Shown: piece by piece, positions 33,082-43,259 of the stretch
Layout: each line of letters starts with the position of its first letter
Position numbering within the stretch: the stretch's first letter is position 1
Source of the DNA: Pictodentalium vernedei
Taxonomy: Eukaryota; Mollusca; Scaphopoda; Dentaliida; Dentaliidae
Direction of reading: 5' to 3'
NCBI GenBank assembly: GCA_031216915.1
Contig: CM062290.1
Coordinates: 258,516,291 to 258,580,290, forward strand
Length of the DNA stretch: 64,000 nt
Position numbers and translations under genes: made by a program
The notes under the pieces: model-generated
Databases searched by the model: none
What the model was told of the DNA's origin: nothing
Seen by the model: the letters and a program-made list of their open reading frames with translations, nothing else

Positions 33082-34214
33082 CTAATGGCTAGGGCAGACA
33101 ACAGCCTGAGCAGAAGAAAGAGGACCCAAGGCAAAAAGGTCCTCAGACTGCTCCTGCAACTGACGCAGATAGAAGGTGGAGAAAGTAGAGGCATTTCTCC
33201 AGTAGGCTGTCTGCATAACATCCGACAACTTGAAGGAGTTAGAATAAGCCCAAGAGGTAGACAATGCACGCACCTCGTGGGCAGAAATACGATTGGTAAT
33301 ACAATCGCCAGCTGCTAAATGACCGTAAGCCGTACGAATAGCAAGACAAATCCATCGAGAAATGGATTGAGGAGAGATCTTCTGTCGACCAGGAATAAGA
33401 GACAGAAAAAAACGTTTCCTGCCTTTCCGTATGAATCATGTCCGATTGAGATAAATGCGAATAGCATGGACCGGACAGAGCAAAGGGCAATTACCTTCAA
33501 CAGAAGGAAGAGCCCTGATACAGATAGGAGGAGGAGTAGTATCTGGTAACTGATTCTTGGCCAGAAAAGAGCAATCAGTCGTAAAAGTAACACTGTTGGG
33601 AGAGCTCCTAAAAAGGCCGGGTCAACCGAGAGGGCATGAAGCTCACTAACCCGTCTGGCAGAAGCAAACGCCATCAGAAACGCTGTCTTATATGTGAGAA
33701 AATGCATATCCACCTCGGATAAAGGTTCAAACAGCACTGCCCCCCCCCCACCCCCCAAGCAAAGAAGCACCCACGAATGATTCCATCGTGGGGTAAGCTG
33801 CAAAGTCTAAGGCCTTTTCAAAGAAAAGTGCCGAACAAGCTTGGAGAGGTAAGGATTAGTGCCGATACGACGCTTCCCTACGTAAGAAAAAGTCTCTGAA
33901 AGCATGGACCTGTAACCCTTGATGGTAACAGGCTGGAGACTCCGAGAATCAAACAGATATACCAGAAACTCCGCAATCTGTGAAATCGGAGAATTGGCAT
34001 AATCAACAGAGGGATCAGCACACCATCGACAGAAGACCTTCCACATAGCTGCATAAGCTAAACCAGTGGAGTGCCTCCTTGAAGAAGAAATGCACTCCAC
34101 TGCTCGTCCCGAAAAACCTCTACGGAGGAGACAGGACCTGACAAAAGATATGCGTGAAGGCACAATGAAGTCGGGTCGACGTGAAACCTCCTCGGGTGAC
34201 CCTGGCAGAGAAGG
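33082..34214 (-). pseudogene. Tyrosine recombinase of DIRS copy B, broken
   Basis: This enzyme integrates the circular double-stranded DIRS DNA. The frame is open from 34214; the first ATG is at 34163 (MPSRISF). An N-terminal core-binding part (to SLKRP, about 33810) is followed by the catalytic domain. Catalytic residues visible are arginine in ASARRVSEL (about 33656), the H-x-x-R box HEVR (33279-33268) and the tyrosine in TFSTFYLRQ (33171-33169), the classic tyrosine-recombinase set. Breaks: TAG at 33807-33809 where copy A has a sense codon, a frameshift near 33600, and TGA at 33436-33438. The natural stop is at 33082. The start overlaps the end of RNase H in another frame, as usual in DIRS. 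Codons and context match the rest of the element. Confidence 0.9.
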
Positions 34215-35029
34215 TCATGATGTAGAGGGAGACGTGCCGGAACCGCTGCCATCAGCGAGCGGAGCTGATTGATCCACAACCGCTGAGGCGACAGGGGAGC
34301 GATCAGAATGATTCGACAACTGCAGGTTCGAATTTTGGCTAGAACCTGAGGCAGAATTGGAACCGACGGGAAGGCGTAGCTGACTAGACTGTTCCAATCG
34401 AGTGACAGAGCATCCACGGCAAAAGCCAGAGGATCTGGACACGGGGGACACGAAAATGTCCACCTGATGGTTCCAACGAGTCACAAAGAGATTGATGTGG
34501 GGACATCCCCAGAGATCGCAAAGCGACTGGAACACTGCCCTGTGGAGCATCCACTCGGTGGAAATAACCCTGCCCCGTTGGGACAGGGAGTCGGCTAGGA
34601 CATTCAGACGACTGGGAATGTGACGTATAACCACCCCAGCGTGGACATCCTGAGCGAGCAGTAGAAGATCCCGAGCCAATTCGCACATTGTAACCGAGTG
34701 CGTGCCGCCCTGGTTCCGAATGTAAGCAACTACTGTCGAATTGTCGGACAACAGAAGGACCTGGCGATTCAACAGGTCAGGGATCCACTGCCTGAAACTC
34801 AGAAGAAGAGCAAAAAGCTCCTTCTGGTTGATGTGTAGAGCTGCCTGATCCTGGTCCCACATCCCGTGAAGGGAAAGACCTAGAGGCTCCAACGTCGCAC
34901 CCCATCCGAGATCGCTGGCATCTGCCGTCAGAACGCGATCGGATGTGGGTAAGTCCAATGGAACATCCTGCATAATCCCCTGGACGGGTGGGGATAAAGA
35001 GATTTCGGAAACTGAAGCACCACATCCAG
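34058..35029 (-). pseudogene. RNase H domain of DIRS copy B
   Basis: RNase H would degrade the RNA strand of the RNA-DNA hybrid. Visible motifs in order: VLTADASDLGWGATL (first catalytic Asp, about 34925), HINQKELFALL (Glu), LLSDNSTVVAYIRNQGGTH (Asp) and NVLADSLSQRG (last Asp), then the DIRS-specific tail LWGCPHINLFVTRWNHQ. Relative to RT this part sits in a different frame (shift near 35000-35035). A second shift near 34425-34445 returns to the RT frame for MDALSLDWNSLVSYAFPS and the C-terminal tail ending at 34058. So the domain is intact in residues but disconnected by two opposite frameshifts. Confidence 0.88.
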
Positions 35030-36007
35030 AGAATCCACATTCGGTCTCCAACGACTGAGCAGAAAGTGTTGGAGAGGTCTGACACGCAGCCGACCTAGAG
35101 GAATGAGATCCGTCACCGAACCGCAGAGACCGATCAGCCGGAGAATACTCCATGCTGTCGTGGATGTAGACTGGGACAGAGTCAGAGCAAAAGCTGAGAG
35201 AATTACAGCCTTGGCCTGGGGAACAGCTACCAAATTGAATTGGGTTTGGAAAGCCATCCCCAGATGACAAAACGACTGAGAAGGGACCAGGTCCGACTTC
35301 TCCTCGTTGACTCTGAATCCTAGCGATGTGAGCAAGCTCAACAGAGCGGCGACATCCGACTCCAGTAAGGCAGCATTGGAATGCCTCTGGAGGATATCGT
35401 CCAGATATGCTGAAGTAGTCACCCTGGACTGTGTGCGATGGAAAGCTATCACATGCGACATCAGTCTGGTGAAGGCCCAAGGAGCCAGGTTGAGGCCGAA
35501 AGGCATGGCCTTGAACTGGTAAACTCGCCCCAGAAAAGCAAACCTGAGATACTTCCGTGACGCCCGATGCATCGGAACATGAAAGTAAGCGTCTCGCAGG
35601 TCGATGCAGGCAGCGAAATTTCCATGGTGAATTGAAAGGCGGACTGACCTGAAAGTCTCCATACTGAACTTGGGAGCAATGATAGACTGGTTCAGGATAC
35701 TCAGATCGATAACCGGTCGGAGTCAGCCGTCCTTCTTCGGCACCAAGAACAGGCGGGAATAGTAACCCACTGACTGAATGTTCTTGACGACCTCGATCTC
35801 CCCCTTTGCCAGGAGATTGTCTATCTCCATGGACAAAAGTTCCCGACGTAAAACGTCTGAAGGAACTGTGGTTGGAAGAGGCACCCTGGACAGAGTGGGG
35901 TGCCTTCGGAAGGATATTCGCAGGTTGGACCGAACAACATCTAACACCCATAGATCGGATGTGATGGTGGCCCAATGGTTTGCGAACTCTGCTATCCTTC
36001 CTCCAAC
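35030..36007 (-). pseudogene. Reverse transcriptase of DIRS copy B, one nonsense codon
   Basis: The RT begins about 36007 with VGGRIAEFANHW, a typical DIRS RT start, continues through LLAKGEIEVV and LFLVPKKDG, and meets TGA at 35723-35725. Copy A has a sense codon (CGA) at the same place, so this looks like CpG decay. The frame is then open again to 34928: DLRDAYFHVP (first catalytic Asp, about 35602), FGLNLAPWAF, AYLDDIL (catalytic YLDD at 35407-35396) and the thumb LGFRVNEEKSDLVPSQ. The domain order and the YLDD box are those of DIRS/Ngaro-type RT rather than LTR or LINE RT. It probably starts by overlapping the end of gag. Confidence 0.92.
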
Positions 36008-36032
36008 CTGGGACGAGTCGAGGTGAGGACCT

Positions 36033-37324
36033 TCATTTCGAGCCCCGCCGAGGCCCGCGAGAGGAGAAACCACCTCCTCTACTGAATGGAGAATCCTGAG
36101 ACTTCCCTCTAGTCTGCCGACCCTTACCCTTACCCCTTGAGTAAGAAGTAGAAGCGGTGAGGAAGCAGAAGGGTACTTGTTAGGCTTGGAATGGCCTCTG
36201 CCTCCCCTAGAAGGCTGATCAAGCTGGCGAAACAGCAGCTGATCTTTGGAATGATGTAGGACGTCATCCCAGACCGTCAACACAGAACCATGGAAAAGTT
36301 GCGGATCTGCCAAAGAAGCAGATCGAAGAGCAGCGCGCTGCTCCTCAGGAAGGGATCGTCCTGTGTCCAGCACAGCGTCCCTTCGATCTAATTCCAGATT
36401 AGCCATGTTACAGGCATGCGTGTGAGTGAGATGCATGAGCGCCTTGGACAGCACACACAAAGGAGCCTGAACCTCGTCAAACTTATCTGGAGGCAGATAA
36501 GCAGCTAAAGCTGAGACGACGTGATCTGAGAGAGAAAGCATGCCAAGCATCTCTCTCGATAAGCTCAACGTGGACTCCACAGTCGTCATTGGAATGACGG
36601 CAGACTTGGGCTTGGAAAGCCCGAGGGAATTGGAGTCCTGATCCAGAACCGTCAAAGTCTGGCAGACTGACGGATTGGCAGAAGCGTAGGAACGATAACG
36701 CACAGGAGGCGAAAAGGTGTCAACCCTGGTGAAGAACGGAGCCTTCATAGCCTTGGAACTCAGCTTGGAGTCCAATGCTGAAAATGCTTCAACCACCTGT
36801 ACCCACTGGCACGGTCTACACTACCAGACATCCCTGCAGTCCCCTGCAGGGAAAAGCCGAGGCCAGCTGAAACTGACGACGAAGCAGACGGACCAGCAGT
36901 AATTGTAGATACGTCGGGAGTCGTTGAGGTTGGTGGAATTGTGGAGAGAGCACCCCTGCTCGGCTCCGAAGGAGGAGTCACAACCCTAGTGACAGCCTCA
37001 GATGTCGACTGGAGGGGGACCGTAGTCCCGGAACCAGGCACCTCTTCACCAGAACATTCAACGGCTCCCGCAGTATCCACTACAGGAAAAGACTGCACAT
37101 CCCCCACGGAGGAGGAATAACTCTCACCAGACATGGTCAGCTCGGGAGTCCCCGAACGACCGCGTTCTCCTTTCCCACACTACACGGTTCACGCCCAGAA
37201 AGTGGATGACCAAGATCCACAGAGACCACATGGCCGAACACCCATTACATGAGGAGCATGAAGCATGTGAATCGTCCACATGCTTTGGAAGCAGACATTG
37301 CCCACAAGGAATAGTCCTTGGCAT
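36033..37324 (-). pseudogene. Gag-like protein of DIRS copy B, frameshifted
   Basis: The likely start is ATG at 37324, giving MPRTIPCGQC with a Cys/His-rich segment (CGQC...HASCSSC) that could bind zinc. The frame shifts soon after, near 37240. A Ser/Thr/Pro-rich stretch follows (SGESYSSSVGDVQ, 37134-36760), then another shift near 36800 into EAFSALDSKLSSKAMK and a helical middle (to about 36170). A small deletion after NKYPSASS (about 36157) moves the C-terminus to a third frame, where a basic RG-rich tail (GKGKGRQTRGK, SRGGGFSSRG) ends at TGA 36033. About 825 bp present in copy A are absent here at about 36813. Role inferred from position only. Confidence 0.7.
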
Positions 37325-37766
37325 GATAGAGGTGAGAGGAGCAAAGAAGGTGAAATCCGATGAGAACAGAAAAACACCCCAAAGAAGAGGGAAAGGTGAC
37401 AGAAATTTAGACCCCAGACTGTCGACCGGGAACCACACAACAGTATGACCACTCTCAAAGGAGAGAAGAAAAACTGCAGAAGCGGTACCCTGCTGACACC
37501 TAACGCTAACACAATTAGAAAAATGAGCAATTTAAGCATTTACAATAATTGTGAAAATAATTTAAGTCCGAACCGCATGACACACGAAATTCGCGCGCGA
37601 CTCAAGAAAGAACATATAAAATACATTATGGATAATTATTGTAAGAGAATATAATAAAAAAACTGTTCCTGAGAATACAAAAGGATACTTGAATCCACTA
37701 TGAAGCAGGAAACATCAATCAACGAGTTGGATGAACACTGATAAGAGTGCAGAACATCTCATCACA

Positions 37767-38038
37767 TGGCGGACGAAAAAAAGAATGGGTCTTTAGCGAC
37801 GTATATGTGCACTGGCAACGGAAGACGTGGAGTTGTACTTGGGAGAGAGCGTCCCGTACTGGGTCTGCGCCGGTTGCTCTCGACCTAGTTTTGGCTTATT
37901 TTTTCTTGGTGCTTTTGCACCACTTTTCTTTCCCAAATTGCTTGGGAAAGACAAAAATAGAGAGTATATTATCCGAGTTAGGGACTTCCACTGTAGTGCA
38001 AGCCTGTAGTAAACAATTGTGAGTAGGTTGATAAGAAA
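37767..38038 (-). repeat. DIRS copy B right inverted terminal repeat
   Basis: Inverted match to the left repeat, ending GTAGGTTGATAAGAAA. It contains a small hairpin CTTTCCCAAATTGCTTGGGAAAG (37929-37951) that the left repeat has lost. Confidence 0.92.
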
Positions 38039-38710
38039 CAGGGTTTTTTATTTTTGGAAATATGCCGACTCAGCATTTTTTCAATGCCCCCCCCCCCCCC
38101 CTCCCTCCCTACAGAACCCCATGACACAACCAAAGCCAAAGGCAATTTTTTTTACCATTCAACTCTACTGGTCCTTCATAACAAATAACAATTCCCTGTT
38201 CCATGTGGTTTGGGAAATATGGGCGTTTGAAAATATTTCTATTTTTTGGTCCTGGGGTTCTTATGGGGACACAGGAACATTTTTTTTTCATAACTCAAGT
38301 ACTTTGGTTCAAATCGGATCATCGGTTCAGAAAATAGAAATTTTGGGTGGGGCCAAAAATCTTGCCCCTCCCATTACAAGGGCAAATATTGCTCCACAAA
38401 ACTTGTTTTAACAAACTTGATTCTACACCACTAAAGGAAGCTACATACCAAATATCAAGTTAGTGTTCCCACTGGTTCATGAGAAATTTTTTTTAAATTT
38501 TGAAGGATTTTCCCTCACCCCCTCCCTATGGGGTTGGGAAAGTTGATTTGAAAAAAAAATAAAATGCAATGTCAGAACAAGCAATCAACTCAAATTTAAC
38601 TAAAATTGGTTCAGCCATTTAGGACGGACAGGTGCAAACACCATGTTCACAGATGACAGACGACGGATGGTGAGTGATCACTATAGCTCAGTCAGGTGAG
38701 CTAAAAATAG
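38039..38710 (+). mobile_element. Pearl/HINE-like element, right part (beyond DIRS copy B)
   Basis: Resumes with a module (ATATGCCGACTCAGCATTTTT, then AAATATGGGCGTTTGAAAA) paralogous to 9600-9870. It ends with ACAGACGACGGATGG, the hairpin-like GCTCAGTCAGGTGAGC and TAAAAATAG, as at 10317-10355. The C-run at 38088-38101 lies inside. Confidence 0.7.
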
Positions 38711-38930
38711 GCACAGATTAATTCAATTCTACTTCAAAAGTAACTCACATCACCACACTGACGTTGACTTCTGAGGTCATTTCCGTATTAGACGTGATGT
38801 GAATGATATTTTTCATAATGAACTATTTGATGGTGGTTATGTAATAAAAAGGGTTCCAAACTTCCCATGAGGAGGATATTAACTGGTCGAGTGCTAGAAG
38901 TCATTAACATGGCGACACTGAAAAGTGCTG

Positions 38931-38950
38931 AAAGCCACTTTAGTGGCTTT
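38931..38950. repeat. Short palindrome AAAGCCACT..AGTGGCTTT
   Basis: 9-bp arms with a TT loop. The same palindrome type recurs at 51890-51911 and 53470-53491 in the duplicated block. Confidence 0.8.
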
Positions 38951-39021
38951 ATACTGTAAACATTAGCTTGTGGTTTACACAGTAATAGAAAAAAAAATTT
39001 CTATATAAAACTGTTTTATTG

Positions 39022-39063
39022 CCATTTATTGGAGAGTGTCAACAGGCACTCTCCAATAAATGG
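39022..39063. repeat. Perfect 17-bp stem-loop abutting a Tigger-like MITE
   Basis: CCATTTATTGGAGAGTG (39022-39038) pairs exactly with CACTCTCCAATAAATGG (39047-39063). Related arms occur at 51190-51275, 52775-52860 and, imperfectly, 60440-60475. Confidence 0.9.
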
Positions 39064-39065
39064 TA

Positions 39066-39814
39066 CAGTGGAACCCTGTTAATTGAATAGCCACTTTGCA
39101 AATAAAATTTATTCAATTAACAGGAGTATTCAATTAACAGGGATTGTGCCACTTTCCTTTATTCTAGAGATAAACTTAGCATTTATTCTATTATATCTTG
39201 TTCGAACCCCATCCATGATGACACGCGTTGTGTCCTTGAGCAAGGTACTTTATCCCAATTGCCTACATGGGGGCAGGATGATGACGTGTACTAAGGCATA
39301 CTGCATGTCGATGGTGCACATGTCTTCAACTGCTGTAACCCTGCTTGAGCAGAGCTTGAACAGAGTTAGAATGTTGAGGAGCTGACAGTTGCTCGTCGAT
39401 GCTCGGTGGTTCTCTCCGGGTACTCCGGCTTCCTCTACCCGTAAAACTGTCATGGTCACGATTAGCCATTGTGTATAAGTATGTGACCTTAAACACAAAT
39501 AAATAAATATTATATCTTGTTCGACAGAGCTCCTTGAGCTCTGCCAAACAAGATATTATAGATTAAATGCCTTTATTGAATGTTCTGGGGCCAGACAGGT
39601 ATATAAACAAAGGAAAACTGGGGAGAGTCAGGGTAATTTCTCAACAAGATTGCAAGATTTTTTATTCAATTAACAAGAGTTTACTCTATGACCTATATTC
39701 AAACAACAGGTCAAATTTGTACTGAAGGTATGGTAAATAGTTTTGTGTTGGGTAATTATATTCAATTAAAAGGGTTATTCAGCTAAGAGATATCCAATTA
39801 AGTGGGCTCCACTG
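39066..39814. mobile_element. pogo/Tigger-like MITE carrying a SINE
   Basis: Left end CAGTGGAACCCTGTTAATTG and right end (read inward) CAGTGGAGCCCACTTAATTGG are inverted repeats next to TA (39064-39065, 39815-39816). CAGTGGAACC-type termini with TA duplication are typical of the pogo/Tigger branch. Internal short repeats TTCAATTAACAGG/TTCAATTAACAAG occur near both ends. A SINE is inserted at 39206-39507; without it the element is about 430 bp. No transposase frame. Confidence 0.7.
39206..39507 (+). mobile_element. tRNA-type SINE, 5'-truncated at the B box, with 17-bp target duplication
   Basis: Starts just after the tRNA B-box position. It has GTTGTGTCCTTGAGCAAGGT, CATGTCTTCAACTGCTGTAA, CTCCGGCTTCCTCTACCCG and tail GTGACCTTAAACACAAATAA. 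Perfect duplication TATTATATCTTGTTCGA at 39189-39205 and 39508-39524. Confidence 0.9.
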
Positions 39815-39816
39815 TA

Positions 39817-40830
39817 ACAAAACAATTATTTATGAATATTATTTCACTAAACTAAGACTCCCCTTGCTGGTAGCTTAAATCCTTGAAAAAAAATACTCAT
39901 GTTACAAATGTCACTTTTGAAAAATAATTCAGCACTCTACCAGTTAAATTAACAGACATATGCTGCACTAATATTATAAGATACAGGATGTTTATGGGTC
40001 GAATATGGTGACATGTGAGGCTCAGTGAGATCAATATTAGGCAAGGCATTACCATCGGTGTGTTTCGATTTACAATGAGCTGTCAGATGGGGTTATGGTT
40101 CAAAATAGGTTTCTCAGTTTGGGACACATATTATAAACAGATTATTTCTTTTTGTTCATCTGAGTTTAATGAAACTTTAATTACATTCAACAGATGATTC
40201 AGAACTGAACATTTGCTGTTAGATTGCCATTTTTGAGATAAGGCAGTTGTATTTTATTTCTGAAAACAATATGGTGGACACACACCTAATATTTACTTCA
40301 TATGAGGTCACGGATGACATCATGATCGACCTGATATGGCTTCATAGGCCACCACTGTTTATCCACGCTGATTGGTTTATCCGAAGGGCTTACATAATAA
40401 TGTTTATTATAACTGCATTGGTCATGGGTTAATCAACTGAAGTGAATTTCTTCTTCATAAATGTTTCCACTCGACATTCCATGTCAACTTGAAAATCATT
40501 GGAAAATAATTTTTTATATCCATATATCCCAATGAAGTCTTTTGACTGATGAAGTTAAAAATTGATAACTTGGAATAATGTACAAATGTCAACTATGTCA
40601 ATGGTATGACATCTGTGAAAAAGGTGCGGAACAAATCTTAACTCTTTCCAACTCAACAATTCTCTTTTGACAACACTAAAACAATACCGCAGTTATACTG
40701 CATCACTTCTATTGATTCGGACTAGTTTGTCAATAAATATGACAGAGCCACAAAGCACAATGCCCAAATTTACATATTTGACCCTTACCCTTAAGGGCCT
40801 GATGATTTTTATACATTTTCCTTATATGTT
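39817..40830. other. Unassigned stretch
   Basis: No repeat matched elsewhere and no open frame with a recognisable product. Confidence 0.4.
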
Positions 40831-41180
40831 AATTTACTTACTGGTGTTTTTAAGGTCACATATTTGTGCACAATGGCTGATCGTGACCGTGACAGTTTTA
40901 CAGGTGGAGGAAGCCGGAGTACCCAGAGAGAACCACCGAGCAGCTCCTCAACATTCTAACTCTGTTCAAGCTCCGCTCAAGCAGGGTCACAGTGGTTGAA
41001 GACATGTGCAACATCGACGTGCAGTACGCTTTAGTCCATGGCGCCATCGTTCCCCCATGTAGGCAACCGGGATAAAGTGCCTTGCCCAAGGACACAACGC
41101 GGGTCGTCTCGGACGGGGATCGAACTCAGGACCTCTAGCATAGAAGTCCAACAGACTACCACTGAGCCACCGCACTCCCC
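40831..41180 (-). mobile_element. tRNA-headed SINE, intact-looking copy
   Basis: On the minus strand: tRNA-like head GTGCGGTGGCTCAGTGGTAG with A box, then B box GAGTTCGATCC, the conserved TTGTGTCCTTGGGCAAGGCA, the body shared with the 5S SINEs, and tail GTGACCTTAAAAACACCAGT. Flanks CTTATATGTT (40821-40830) and CTAAAATGTT (41181-41190) fit a 10-bp duplication with two mismatches. It is the most complete tRNA SINE in the window. Confidence 0.9.
41117..41169 (-). promoter_or_regulatory. Pol III A and B boxes of the SINE head
   Basis: A box TGGCTCAGTGGTAG at 41169-41156 and B box GAGTTCGATCC at 41127-41117 on the minus strand, spaced as in tRNA genes. Confidence 0.8.
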
Positions 41181-41189
41181 CTAAAATGT

Positions 41190-41300
41190 TGAAAGTTTAC
41201 CTCCTGTGGCTTTGCAGTTGTTTCTAGTCAAGTCTTGGCTGCCTACAGAGGCAGCCAAGACTTGCCCAGAAACAAATGACAAGGTACTTAGAAAACAGTT
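41190..41300. mobile_element. Hairpin (foldback) element, relative of 13345-13455
   Basis: Arms GTTTCTAGTCAAGTCTTGGC and GCCAAGACTTGCCCAGAAAC (within 41220-41273) form a 25-bp stem with few mismatches. The sequence immediately left matches, in reverse complement, the right flank of the copy at 13345. Confidence 0.65.
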
Positions 41301-42190
41301 TTGAGTTTACCCCAACAATGCATGTTGGGGCACCTGTTCCTTTGCATTAAAAAGTTGCATTAAAATCTTGCATTTTAAAATTCGATTCTCAATGGTCAAT
41401 GTCAGACAATGAGGGGCTGTTGGTCAATGATGCATATAATTTCTTACCACACCCTTTTCATGATGCAAAACATATTCCTGCGAGAAATTTCATTGCGATG
41501 AAATGTAAATGCGGAACTGTTTGTGACACTTGTCTCAGCAGTGAACAGAAAAAGATACTCAAAAAATTAGGAGTACATATTCACCCTATAATGATATGAT
41601 CACATCAAATTCAAGCCACTCGAGGTAAGAGGCTCTTTGTTACAGTTAATTATGCCTAACTACAATTTACAAACTGGTTGGAAAATTTTTATGTAATATC
41701 AATGACAATCATCCCTCACTTCAAATGCATGCACGTGCGAACAAATCGCACACGTAATCTTTGTTTCAGGTCTGCAGCATGTCACGTGCCTGTGATTTTC
41801 AAATGGCACGGCCTGGTTTTGTGACCGGGGCAATGCAGGGTCTCCACAGTTATGATGTGTTAATGATCATTTGCACATCAACGATTTCCATTGTCAGGTG
41901 GCAGTGTTTTGAACTGTTTTCTTGCCATTCCTTACTGATTTTGCATCGTAGACAATACAATAATACCAGAGGTTGAAATTAACGGACATCAGGTCGATAT
42001 GCGGTTGAAATTCAGTTATGCCCAACAGTTAGCTGGTTACAAAAATGGGCCAACCATTTCAGCACTAGTAACAATGTAATTGTATTCTGCAAGTGTTCAA
42101 GTACAACCTTTTCCTCACTAATGAAAGGAATGGTCTGTAATTTGAATGAAAGCTGTTCACAAGGGCTGCATATTATTTCTTGTTTTGTTT
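41301..42190. other. Unassigned stretch with a small Cys-containing frame and splice-like motifs
   Basis: A 66-codon frame at 41399-41599 contains MKCKCGTVCDTCLSSEQKK. About 25 bases after its stop lies GAGGTAAGAG (donor-like, 41623), and CTTTGTTTCAGG (acceptor-like) is at 41759-41770. No frame joins the two, no homologue is recognised, and I do not call a gene. It is the only spot in the window with such a combination. Confidence 0.25.
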
Positions 42191-43215
42191 ATGTATCATA
42201 AGTTCATCAAGGGTCAAATCCATCCACATAGTTCAGTAACAGAAGATTAAGAACTGATACCAAAATCCATTTCAAAATTTTTTGGCTCCACACACTTTCT
42301 GACTTGAAATTCATGAATAAACTCAGGGTATGAATTAGAGGTTTTAAATGCAATTTCCAGCAATTATGAAAAATGCTCTCAATGACCACAGTGACCTTTA
42401 CACATACTGAATCTCTGACGCATTTCAACTCATTTGGTGTTTGTCCCAGGCCCACAGGTCATACCTTGCTTGAGATATGAGCATGACCCACTTTCAAGAT
42501 TATAGGTTACACCCACTTTTTTGAGTGTAGAAATACATGTATCAGCTTCGGAGGGGCATAAAATGCAATTTCCAGCAATTCTGAAAAATGCACTCAATGA
42601 CTCCTGTTTGTCCTCAAGCAGTGACCCTGACTCATATTTTGAACTTCCCATCAAGTTTTGACTCATTTGGCGTTGGTCTCAGATCATACCATATTCGAGA
42701 TATGAACATGATCCACTGTCAAAATGTTTGGCAGCTGCCCACTGTTTTTTGAGTGTACAAATACATGTGAACTTCAGTAATGCATTGGAGGGGGGGGGGG
42801 GGGGGGGGGGGGGGTTAATAAAATTAAATTTCCAGCAATTCTGAATTCCACTGAGTTTCAACTCAATTTGTTGTTGGTCCCAGATGCATAGGTCATACCA
42901 TGCTGGAGACGTGTGTGACACACTTGTAATTTTTTTTTTACCTCATCCAGTTTTTTGAGTGTAAAAAATACATGTATGAACTTTAGGGAGGTCATAATTA
43001 GAGGGTAATAAAATGCGATTTCTTGGGATTTTGAAAATCCACTCAATGACCCCAGGGTGAGCTCAGCGACCTTGAACCATATTTTGAACCTTCATTGAGT
43101 TTCGACTCATTTGGTGTTGGTCCATAGGTTATACCAGGCTTGAGATTTGAGCGTGACCCACTTTCAAAACACCCCAAGGGACACACCCAATTCCTCAAGA
43201 ACCTCAAAATATTGA
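42190..43215 (+). repeat. Tandem array of about 200-240-bp monomers with a long G-run
   Basis: Units share ACTCATTTGGTGTTGGTCCC, GTCATACC.TGCTTGAGATATGAGC, ATGACCCACTTTCAA, TTTTTTGAGTGTA.AAATACATGTAT and AATTTCCAGCAATTCTGAA. The G-run spans 42788-42814. The reverse-complement family is at 21890-22215. Confidence 0.8.
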
Positions 43216-43259
43216 GGGCCAAGTAATAGTGACTGTCAATAAGTAATCTAAAAAGCAGT

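Larger units (their letters stand above)
32438..38038 (-). mobile_element. DIRS-type tyrosine-recombinase retrotransposon, copy B
   Basis: A complete-length DIRS element of 5601 bp: inverted terminal repeats at 32438-32709 and 37767-38038, an internal complementary region at 32776-32868, and gag, RT, RNase H and tyrosine recombinase in that order on the minus strand. RT has the aspartate motifs DLRDAY and YLDD, RNase H has TADASDLGWG, and the recombinase retains its arginine, HEVR and tyrosine boxes. Each gene carries at least one stop or frameshift, so the copy is inactive. It is inserted in the pearl/HINE-like element with GAAA at each junction and no longer target duplication, as expected for recombinase-mediated insertion of a circle. 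Confidence 0.95.

Noticed and set aside
34215-35975. Long minus-strand open frame (586 codons) as one protein
   Set aside because: Its first two-thirds run through RT in the wrong frame; only the RNase H part (from about 35029) carries real motifs. The long frame reflects two frameshifts, not a fusion gene.
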